A DNA stretch of 64,000 nucleotides from Bog-756 sp049517675. Lineage in GTDB: Bacteria; Actinomycetota; Acidimicrobiia; Acidimicrobiales; RAAP-2. The stretch is taken from assembly GCA_049517675.1 (NCBI GenBank), contig JBEKRV010000005.1, positions 47,751-111,750 of the forward strand, given 5' to 3'. Positions within the stretch are counted from its first letter, which is position 1. The number at the start of each line of letters is the position of its first letter. The position numbers and the translations under genes are program-made. The notes beneath the pieces were generated by a model, which was given only the letters and a program-made list of their open reading frames with translations, did no database searches and was not told the origin of the DNA. Below, piece after piece: positions 39,763-45,115 of the stretch.

Positions 39763-40148
39763 CCCCCGGGGGGGGTACCTCGGTGACCGGCCACCGGAGC
39801 CCGGTGCCGCATCATCGACCTCCCGGTGATCCGGAGGATCCGGGTGCCTTCGAGGCCGGCCCGACCCCGACTGGGTCAGGCGGTGCCGATCGATCCACAG
39901 GAGCCGATGGGTCCCCTGCGCAACCGGGGACGTGGCCAGCAGGGGTGCCTGGGGTTCCCTGACAGTCGGCAGGGTCAGGTATTCCCGAGTGCCCGAGTGC
40001 CCGAATGCCGGAGTGCCGGAGGTGCATTCAAGTTTCGGAATGCACACACATCATGCGCATATTCCGAACACCGAATTGGCTCCTCCCCATACGTCCCCGT
40101 CCCCATGCGTACCCGTGCGTCGACCCCGTCCGTCGAGCGTCGGCTGCG
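39763..40148. other. 386-bp intergenic region with several short repeats
   Basis: I see no convincing gene. It begins with a C-run/G-run hairpin right after typA (ACCCCCGGGGGG) and a second imperfect stem (CCCGGTGATCC…GGATCCGGG, about 39822–39844), probably the typA terminator. At about 39985–40023 five 7–8-bp units related to CGAGTGCC are repeated. At 40034–40041 and 40061–40068 are perfect 8-bp inverted arms TTCGGAAT/ATTCCGAA. The inverted repeat lies beyond the 3' end of the tRNA-Gln gene and could end its transcript. Confidence 0.5.
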
Positions 40149-40221
40149 CTCCGAGGGGAGGGCTCGAACCTCCAACATCCGGCTCCAAAGGCCGGCGTTC
40201 TGCCAATTGAACTACCTCGGA
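40149..40221 (-). tRNA. tRNA-Gln (anticodon TTG)
   Basis: A 73-nt tRNA, CCA not encoded. The acceptor stem pairs TCCGAGG (5') with CCTCGGA (3') and the discriminator is G. The anticodon arm is CCGGC-CTTTGGA-GCCGG with TTG at positions 34–36. The T arm reads GGAGG-TTCGAGC-CCTCC. The 5' end (higher coordinate) faces the integrated element, and its first bases are part of the left attachment repeat, so whatever promotes this tRNA now lies in element DNA or in att-proximal sequence. Confidence 0.93.
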
Positions 40222-40225
40222 ATGG
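40206..40225. other. Left attachment site (att) in the 5' end of tRNA-Gln
   Basis: ATTGAACTacCTCGGAATGG. Positions 40206–40221 lie inside the tRNA gene (acceptor 5' strand and D-stem start). It matches the right site at 56288–56307 in the same orientation, except for two adjacent bases (AC versus GT). Confidence 0.8.
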
Positions 40226-40484
40226 ATCGAGCCGCCGATGCAACCGAGGCAATATCGAGGCCGGCGAGGATCTGCCGGTGCCGAGAGCGCGACTGATGGG
40301 TCTGATGGCGATCGAGGTGGCGCTGGTCGTCCAGGAAGAAGACCAACCCCATGGCCTGCTGAGCCGTCACGCCGACCTCGATGAAGGCGTTCCGGAGCGC
40401 GCGGTGGCCGCACTCGTCGAGGAGGTCAAACCAGTCCTCCTCGCCCCGATAGGTGCGCCGCACCTGCTTGACACTTCCGGCCAT
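40212..40484 (-). CDS. Hypothetical 90-residue element protein reaching into tRNA-Gln
   Basis: A 90-residue basic/acidic soluble protein with strongly GC-biased third positions, which supports coding. The N-terminal half looks structured (GEEDWFDLLDECGHRALRNA, VTAQQAMGLVFFLDDQRHLD), and the last ~30 residues are Arg/Ser-rich. The stop (40212–40214) lies within the tRNA-Gln gene, so the final codons come from the attachment sequence. On integration or excision this C-terminus would change. I recognise no family. It follows rep in the same direction, 55 nt downstream. Confidence 0.5.
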   Translation of the reverse strand: MAGSVKQVRRTYRGEEDWFDLLDECGHRALRNAFIEVGVTAQQAMGLVFFLDDQRHLDRHQTHQSRSRHRQILAGLDIASVASAARSIPR

Positions 40485-40539
40485 GGCGCCATCGTAACCC
40501 GGCGGTGTATCAGCCGCCTTTCCATCTTCTGACCTGGGA

Positions 40540-41511
40540 TCACGCCGCGGGTTCCGGTTGGAATGCGAACCGGTCCGCGAGCTGACTGAGGTCTTGGAGA
40601 TGGTCGGTTTCGGGCCCGGAAAAGCGAACTGACCCCTCCTGCTGGCGCCGGGCTTCCATGACCACTCGGCGATCGACCGAGAGGTCCTCGGCAATGCCGA
40701 TGATGTTGGGAATGTACTGATGCCCGGTGCTCATCGCGATCTCCCGGGCCAGGGCCTCGGCCTGGCCGTCGTCGAGCTTCTCGGCCAGGGCTTTGACCCT
40801 CGCGATGGGCTTGTACCCGTAGAGCGGCTGCCCCGTCCGCGCCTCGATGGCCTTGGTGAGCACTGCGAACCTTTGTTCGGATCCTTCAATTGAGAATGTT
40901 AATTCTCTAGGGGAAAGGTATAGCGAGCGTGAGGCTGCCACGGGATCGCGCGTTTCCACAGGCTCGTAGGCACGGCCGTGCCACGGGATCGCGCGGCTTG
41001 CCACGGGATCGCGCGTTTCCACAGGCAAAAGCCCAGGTGGGTGAAGGTGCATTTCCGCAGAAAGCCGAAAATGGCGGTTACCGCGCGATCCGGCAACGCT
41101 CTGACCTGGGAATCGCGCGATCCCGGGACACGCCGCGCGATAAATGCACCCCTCGATCACCCGGTGGGCGTCGCGCCCGGACGACACCCACGGCATCGAC
41201 CGCCAGTTTCGGACGGTCGGCTGGAAGGTCCACGAGTGGGCGCGGGCCCCGCTGCCTTTGTCGCGATGGACGACGCCGAGCTCCTGGAGGTCGCGGAGAG
41301 CCGTCGTCGATCGACCGATCTCCCCACCGGTGAGGCCGGCTTCGCGCCATCGCCGGGTGCCGATGCGCACCGGCTGGCCGCCACTGTCGGCCTGGAGGCC
41401 GGCGAGCACGTCCAGGGCCCGCACGTAGGCCGGGCGCCGCTCGAAGAGGAGCTGGGTGCGCAGGAACGGCCAGTGGAGGGCGATGTCGATGGGGTCGAGG
41501 TAGGTGTCCAT
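40540..41511 (-). CDS. Winged-helix replication initiator/regulator candidate
   Basis: A 323-residue protein. Residues ~1–105 look like a winged-helix DNA-binding domain (FERRPAYVRALDVLAGLQAD, EAGLTGGEIGRSTTALRDLQ, LGVVHRDKG). The middle is a low-complexity region in which ETRDPVA recurs because the DNA carries iteron-like repeats. The C-terminal ~110 residues (FAVLTKAIEARTGQPLYGYK, RVKALAEKLDDGQAEALARE) form a second helical domain. Phage and plasmid initiators often carry their origin inside their own gene, which fits here. No DNA polymerase or relaxase motif is seen. It could instead be only a transcription regulator. It is divergent from the integrase operon across a palindrome. Confidence 0.55.
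   Translation of the reverse strand: MDTYLDPIDIALHWPFLRTQLLFERRPAYVRALDVLAGLQADSGGQPVRIGTRRWREAGLTGGEIGRSTTALRDLQELGVVHRDKGSGARAHSWTFQPTVRNWRSMPWVSSGRDAHRVIEGCIYRAACPGIARFPGQSVAGSRGNRHFRLSAEMHLHPPGLLPVETRDPVASRAIPWHGRAYEPVETRDPVAASRSLYLSPRELTFSIEGSEQRFAVLTKAIEARTGQPLYGYKPIARVKALAEKLDDGQAEALAREIAMSTGHQYIPNIIGIAEDLSVDRRVVMEARRQQEGSVRFSGPETDHLQDLSQLADRFAFQPEPAA
40937..41141. repeat. Iteron-like repeats, candidate replication origin
   Basis: The 8-bp core ATCGCGCG occurs three times directly (40945, 40988, 41008) and three times inverted as CGCGCGAT (41082, 41114, 41134). The first and third direct copies sit in an identical 27-bp unit starting GCCACGGGATCGCGCG (40937–40963 and 41000–41026). A perfect palindrome ATCGCGCGAT lies at 41112–41121. 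Two spacings are 20 bp, close to two helix turns. All copies lie inside the rep-like gene. Confidence 0.7.
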
Positions 41512-41546
41512 TGACAGGACACCGTAGATGTCGCATTATGTGACAT
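41511..41546 (+). promoter_or_regulatory. Divergent control region: TTGACA box and 19-bp palindrome
   Basis: TTGACA at 41511–41516 and CATTAT at 41534–41539 with 17-bp spacing make a plausible promoter for the rightward operon at 41593. Overlapping the −10 is a near-perfect palindrome ATGTCGCATTATGTGACAT (41528–41546). It is also just upstream of the leftward rep start at 41511, so one repressor could control both directions like a lysogeny switch. Confidence 0.6.
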
Positions 41547-41592
41547 CAAGGACCCTCGACCCACCAGCCTACCGACCCCTAGGAGCGCAACC

Positions 41593-41943
41593 GTGGACCT
41601 GATCTTCGAGACCGACCTGGGGGCGGCCACCAGCCTTTTCGCCATCCGGGAACCGAGCGGCGACATCTTCTTCGTGCGAGTCGGCAACACCGCTTCGTCG
41701 GCGATGCTGTTCATCCCCGCCGACGACGCCGAGGCCTTGGCCCGGGCCATTCTCGGGATCGCCGACCCGCCGCCGGCGCTCGACTGGGACGCGGTCGTCG
41801 TGCGCATGCGCGCCGACGTCGACGAGGCGCGAACCTTCGACTACAGTGGCCCGCGCAATTCCGAGGCGTCCGTCGCCTGGTGCCCGACCAGCGCCGCTAC
41901 TTCCGCCGGTTCCACGGCACCGACGAGTCGGCCCAGCCGATGA
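41593..41943 (+). CDS. Hypothetical element protein, first gene of the integrase operon
   Basis: A 116-residue acidic protein beginning at GTG 41593 behind AGGAGCG. The N-terminal ~95 residues have consistent codon bias and a β-α pattern (MDLIFETDLGAATSLFAI, then EALARAILGIADPPPALDWD). The last ~25 codons lose the third-position GC bias, while an overlapping frame gains it. Either two genes overlap here or a one-base shift separates one gene into two. The stop TGA overlaps an ATG of the next frame at 41940. No family recognised. Confidence 0.5.
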   Translation: MDLIFETDLGAATSLFAIREPSGDIFFVRVGNTASSAMLFIPADDAEALARAILGIADPPPALDWDAVVVRMRADVDEARTFDYSGPRNSEASVAWCPTSAATSAGSTAPTSRPSR

Positions 41944-42050
41944 CCCGCGAGGCCTGGCGCGACATCGCGGCCATGTGGGTCATCGACGTCGACCTCGCCG
42001 AGGAGGTCGGGTTCTTCACCCCCGGCGGTCACTACTGGACCACCGCCTGA
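41880..42050 (+). CDS. Small hypothetical protein overlapping the preceding gene
   Basis: Read from GTG 41880 it gives 56 residues (VPDQRRYFRRFHGTDESAQP… ending GGHYWTTA). From ATG 41940 it gives 36. Nearly every third base in this frame is G or C from 41880 onward, which supports the longer form or a frameshifted continuation of the upstream gene. Its stop overlaps the start of the next gene (TGATG). Function unknown. Confidence 0.45.
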   Translation: MPDQRRYFRRFHGTDESAQPMTREAWRDIAAMWVIDVDLAEEVGFFTPGGHYWTTA

Positions 42051-42277
42051 TGGGCGTGGTTTCCCGAGATCTCACCACCGCCCGGGGCGACGTCGTCCTC
42101 ATGACGTTGATCACCCACCCGGGCCAGCGACCGTCGATGCTCTTGACGGTCGCCGCTCCCGGCACGCCGGCCATCCCCACGGCCGAATTCACGTTGTCCG
42201 AGATGGGTTCCTTCCGGGAGACCCTTCGAGAACTGTGCGAGGCAGGCACACAGGGAGAGGGACGTGTTCGACGTTGA
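42050..42277 (+). CDS. Hypothetical 75-residue protein upstream of integrase
   Basis: Starts at ATG 42050, overlapping the previous stop by one base, and ends 14 nt inside the integrase gene in another frame. The protein alternates β-like strands (GDVVLMTLITHPGQRPSMLL) with a C-terminal helix (FRETLRELCEAG). A DNA-binding or excision role is possible from its place next to int, but no motif proves it. Confidence 0.5.
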   Translation: MGVVSRDLTTARGDVVLMTLITHPGQRPSMLLTVAAPGTPAIPTAEFTLSEMGSFRETLRELCEAGTQGEGRVRR

Positions 42278-43091
42278 CAGGTTCACCGATCAGATGATCG
42301 CCGCCGGCTATGCCCGAAAGACCTGCGTCGTCTACCGGCCCCCGTTGATCCGCATGGCCGCCGCCGGCGTCGACATCGACACCGTCGGCCCCCGTGAGCT
42401 CCGGGACTATGCCGAGACTGTCCCCTGGAGCCGTTCCAGCCGCTCCCTCCTCCGTTCGGCCCTCGGCTGCTACTGGAAGCTCTCCGGACGCCACGACGGC
42501 CCCCTGGGCGCCATCCGTGTCCCGCGAGCTCGCACCATGGAGTGCCGGGCCCTCGACGTCGACGTCGCCGCCCTCCTCGCCGCGTCGGCCGCTGCTCGAG
42601 GCGACCGCAAGGGCCTGGCCGTCCTCCTCGGCCTCTATGCCGGCATGCGCCGGAACGAGATCGCCACTCTCCGGTGGTCCGACGTCGGCGACGGCTGGGT
42701 CTCGATCATCGGGAAGGGCGACCGCCAGCGGGTGATCCCCCTCCACCGCGTCGTGGTCGATGCGCTCGCGGGGCACCGAGCGGAGATCCGCCGCTCCGGC
42801 TCGGTGTCCCGCCGGCGTCTCGAGTACGTGTTGCCCGGGCGCTCGGGCGGACCGCAGAACCCGACCACGGTCTGGCTGTGGGTGCGCGAGGTCGCCGAGC
42901 TCGCCGGCGTCGGCCCGGTGGCCACCCACGTCCTGCGCCACACCGCGCTCGCCACGTCGCTCGACAACACCGGCGACCTGCGGGCCGTGCAGTCGCTCGC
43001 CGGCCACGCGTCGCCCGAGACCACGGCCGGCTACACCCGGGCCACCCGGGCCCGGCTCGTCGCCGCTGTCACAGCCATCGAGTACGCATGA
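42264..43091 (+). CDS. int: Tyrosine recombinase (integrase)
   Basis: A 275-residue XerC/D-type integrase starting at GTG 42264 behind GGGAGAGGG. The N-terminal core-binding SAM-like domain spans ~1–85. The catalytic domain carries R129 in LYAGMRRNEIATLRW, K151 in the β-hairpin IIGKGDRQRVIPL, the H222-x-x-R225 box in THVLRHTALATS, H248 in LAGHASPETT and nucleophile Y257. All catalytic residues are present, so it should be active. It has no N-terminal arm-binding domain, unlike lambda Int. It is the obvious agent for insertion at tRNA-Gln, though it lies about 2 kb inside the left end instead of beside it. Confidence 0.93.
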   Translation: MFDVDRFTDQMIAAGYARKTCVVYRPPLIRMAAAGVDIDTVGPRELRDYAETVPWSRSSRSLLRSALGCYWKLSGRHDGPLGAIRVPRARTMECRALDVDVAALLAASAAARGDRKGLAVLLGLYAGMRRNEIATLRWSDVGDGWVSIIGKGDRQRVIPLHRVVVDALAGHRAEIRRSGSVSRRRLEYVLPGRSGGPQNPTTVWLWVREVAELAGVGPVATHVLRHTALATSLDNTGDLRAVQSLAGHASPETTAGYTRATRARLVAAVTAIEYA

Positions 43092-43258
43092 ACGTCGAAG
43101 TCAGCCCCGAGCAGCTCGCCGAGCTCTGGTTCTCCTGCGGGGTCTTCTGCGGGCTCGCCCGTCAGTCGGGGAACGAAGCACTCGAGGAGGTCTCGCTGCA
43201 CCAGCACCGGATCTTCGCCGACCTCTTCGGCGGCTCGTCGCCCGAGAGCGACTCGTGA
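43088..43258 (+). CDS. Hypothetical 56-residue protein after integrase
   Basis: ATG 43088 overlaps the integrase stop (ATGA), implying coupling. Sequence is acidic and helical (SPEQLAELWFSCGVFCGLAR, then EEVSLHQHRIFADLFGG). No transmembrane segment. Role unknown. Genes in this position often encode excisionases or integrase regulators, but no helix-turn-helix is evident. Confidence 0.6.
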   Translation: MNVEVSPEQLAELWFSCGVFCGLARQSGNEALEEVSLHQHRIFADLFGGSSPESDS

Positions 43259-43260
43259 GG

Positions 43261-43434
43261 ATGCACGAGGTCCGCCGCCTCGATCGGCGGGGCCCGGGCG
43301 ACTGGGCCATCCTCTGCACGTGCCACGCGACCGTCGAGGGCCCGGGCCCGATCGAGGTGCACCGCGCCCACCAGGAGCACGTGGCCGCCGAGTACCTGGC
43401 CGAGGAGTACGGGGTCGAACGTGTCGCGTCGTAG
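43261..43434 (+). CDS. Small Cys/His-rich protein
   Basis: 57 residues from ATG 43261. GTG 43255, overlapping the previous stop, would add two. It contains ILCTCHATVEG and then HRAHQEHVAAEYLAEEYG. The CxCH and HxxH pairs could bind a metal ion. Basic N-terminus (HEVRRLDRRG). No family recognised. Confidence 0.55.
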   Translation: MHEVRRLDRRGPGDWAILCTCHATVEGPGPIEVHRAHQEHVAAEYLAEEYGVERVAS

Positions 43435-43621
43435 GACGCCGGCCCACCGGATCCGCCCGAAGGTGCGCATCAACCGGGCCGACGTCGAAGGGGCGTTCGC
43501 GAAGCTGTGGCGCGTGGGCGAGAGGGACGTCGGTGCCCGTATGTCGCCGGCGTCCCTCCCGCCCCCGCCTACCGACGACGACGCTTCTTGCCCTTCCGCT
43601 TCTTGCGACCGCTCCCCTTGA
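43421..43621 (+). CDS. Small basic hypothetical protein, convergent with structural operon
   Basis: 66 residues from GTG 43421, overlapping the previous gene by 14 nt. N-terminal half basic (SRRRTPAHRIRPKVRINRAD) with an amphipathic stretch EGAFAKLWRVG, then a Pro/Asp/Ser tail. The 3' part overlaps the oppositely oriented basic-peptide gene (43569–43652), so its end is uncertain. Confidence 0.4.
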   Translation: MSRRRTPAHRIRPKVRINRADVEGAFAKLWRVGERDVGARMSPASLPPPPTDDDASCPSASCDRSP

Positions 43622-43652
43622 GGAAGCGGCCCTTGCTGTCTCGACGGCGCAT
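43569..43652 (-). CDS. 27-residue Arg/Lys-rich peptide
   Basis: MRRRDSKGRFLKGSGRK then a Lys/Arg run: 17 of 27 residues are Arg or Lys. The ribosome-binding site is near perfect (AGAGGGGGTGATCAG before ATG 43652), which argues strongly for expression. It is the last gene of the leftward structural operon, 14 nt after the previous stop. A genome-condensing or packaged basic peptide, like the μ peptide of adenovirus, is my inference. Alternatives are an antimicrobial-like or lysis peptide. Confidence 0.6.
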   Translation of the reverse strand: MRRRDSKGRFLKGSGRKKRKGKKRRRR

Positions 43653-43666
43653 CTGATCACCCCCTC

Positions 43667-44071
43667 TCACTTGATGATCGGACCTACGAGCTCGTCGTAG
43701 AACAGCGAGTAGCGCCAGTCGCCGGTCGACCCCGGGCACTGCACCTGGAGGGCCTCGCCGCAGAGCTGTCCCGGCGCCAGGTCGCTCGGCGCGTAGACGC
43801 TCGCCTGGACGGCATAGATCGCCCCGGTCCCCAAGATCCCCCCGGGGTTCGACAGGAAGGCCGTCTCGAACTGGTTGAAGCACCGGAAGGCGTGGAGGCG
43901 CACGAACCCCTGCAGGTCGACGAGGTGGCTCGCCCCGTCGGCGAACACCCCGGTCGCGATCTTGAGCCCTCCGAACTGCACGACGTCGACCGGCAGCGAC
44001 ACCGTGACCCCGTCCGACTCCGGGTACGGCGTGGCCACCCCGGTGACGAGCGGCAACCCCCGGAAGCTCAC
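43667..44071 (-). CDS. Small β-rich structural protein candidate
   Basis: 134 residues from GTG 44071, whose codon overlaps the preceding stop (GTGA). The sequence alternates short hydrophobic strands (VTVSLPVDVVQFGGLKIATG, IYAVQASVYAP, YSLFYDELVGPIIK) with few helices and no membrane span, like a β-sandwich. It follows another β-rich gene of similar size. Minor capsid, vertex or cement roles are possible. No family recognised. Confidence 0.6.
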   Translation of the reverse strand: MSFRGLPLVTGVATPYPESDGVTVSLPVDVVQFGGLKIATGVFADGASHLVDLQGFVRLHAFRCFNQFETAFLSNPGGILGTGAIYAVQASVYAPSDLAPGQLCGEALQVQCPGSTGDWRYSLFYDELVGPIIK

Positions 44072-44556
44072 AGCGAGCTCGGGATCGCAGGCGGCGGGCT
44101 GGACCCGGCGACCGGCGTCGGCTGGCCGGCCACGCCCTGGTAGATCTCGACCTGGATCCGGGCACACGCGATGGTGTTCCCGATGGTCTGGGCCGGCCAG
44201 GAGAACACCAGCGTCGCCTGGTTGCCCTCCCGGACCGAGATCGGCGCCGACTGGTCGGCCACGTCGTAGGCGACCCGGGGGGCGACGACCGGGTAGGTCA
44301 CCGGCGGCTCGATGACCGTCTGGTCGGCCGCCACCGTGAGCAGCTCGGGGGCCTGGTCGAAGATGGCCACGGTGATCGGCTGCAGGTCGGCCGCCGGGTC
44401 GTAGGCAACCTGGACGGAGATGCGCTCGAGGCGCCAGATCTGGCCCCCGGGGACGGCCGGCAGCCGGAGGACGGCGGCGGCGGCCGCGCCCGGCTCGGTG
44501 ACGGCGAAGGGGCCCTGGGGCGTGAAGACCTGGAAGTCGGCGAGCTGCCAGGGCAC
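44068..44556 (-). CDS. β-rich protein, penton/vertex candidate
   Basis: 162 residues from GTG 44556 behind a GGGGGAC site. The pattern LPAVPGGQIWRLERISVQVA, ITVAIFD, then SAPISVREGNQATLVFSW and ACARIQVEIYQG looks like a single eight-strand sandwich. The size is near that of single-jelly-roll penton proteins of PRD1-like viruses (PRD1 P31, 126 residues). The assignment as penton is inference from fold impression and operon position. Confidence 0.6.
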   Translation of the reverse strand: MPWQLADFQVFTPQGPFAVTEPGAAAAAVLRLPAVPGGQIWRLERISVQVAYDPAADLQPITVAIFDQAPELLTVAADQTVIEPPVTYPVVAPRVAYDVADQSAPISVREGNQATLVFSWPAQTIGNTIACARIQVEIYQGVAGQPTPVAGSSPPPAIPSSL

Positions 44557-44568
44557 GTCAGTCCCCCA

Positions 44569-44874
44569 TCAGGCGGTTCGGACCATCGTGGGGGCCGGAG
44601 CGGCCGTCTGGGCCACCGGAGCCGCCGTGGCCCCGGAGAACGCCGCTGCGGGCACGTGAGGGGCCGCTGCGGTGGCCATGGGCACGGGAGCGGCCGGTAC
44701 TGCCGGCGCCGACGTCGACGAGGTCGGCACGGTGACCCCGGCGGTCCCGGTCACGAGGGCGAGGTCGAGGGCCCACAGCTCGGCCGGCACGGCGCGGTTG
44801 AGGGCGATGCACAAGATGGTGCCGGCGACGGCGATGGCCGTCAGGATCACGAGTCCGGCGTTCGGGAGTTTCAT
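44569..44874 (-). CDS. Single-span membrane protein with Ala/Pro-rich tail
   Basis: 101 residues. One transmembrane segment at residues ~6–25 (AGLVILTAIAVAGTILCIAL), then AVPAELWALDLALVTGTAG and a long Ala/Pro/Thr tail. The start ATG overlaps the previous stop (ATGA). Tail composition suggests an extended linker between membrane and capsid. Unknown family. Confidence 0.65.
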   Translation of the reverse strand: MKLPNAGLVILTAIAVAGTILCIALNRAVPAELWALDLALVTGTAGVTVPTSSTSAPAVPAAPVPMATAAAPHVPAAAFSGATAAPVAQTAAPAPTMVRTA

Positions 44875-45110
44875 GGCTGGTTCCTTTCGGTGGGTGTGTT
44901 GTGGTTGCCCTGGAGGCGGGCCTGTTCGATCTCGAGGGCGCGCACCCGGTCGAGGAGCTCGTGGGTGTCCTCCCGCTCGAGCTCGCGCTTGGAGGCCCGG
45001 GCGGTGAGCGTGGCGTTGAGGAGCGAGCCCATCACGATCCCGACCAACGTGGTGACCGCGGGGACGCCGAGGCTGACCAGGATGGTGCCGAGGAGGAGGG
45101 GAGCGTCCAC
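44871..45110 (-). CDS. Membrane protein with C-terminal coiled coil
   Basis: 79 residues from GTG 45110. A hydrophobic N-terminal span (LLLGTILVSLGVPAVTTLVG) is followed by a charged heptad region (SKRELEREDTHELLDRVRAL, then EIEQARLQG). Membrane anchor plus coiled coil resembles small holin-like or spanin-like products, but is equally consistent with an internal-membrane protein. It overlaps the next gene by 4 nt. Confidence 0.62.
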   Translation of the reverse strand: MDAPLLLGTILVSLGVPAVTTLVGIVMGSLLNATLTARASKRELEREDTHELLDRVRALEIEQARLQGNHNTPTERNQP

Positions 45111-45115
45111 ATCAG

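Noticed and set aside
39763..40148. Short open frames in the typA–tRNA intergenic region
   Set aside because: They lack ribosome-binding sites and codon bias, and overlap the repeats and the tRNA gene.
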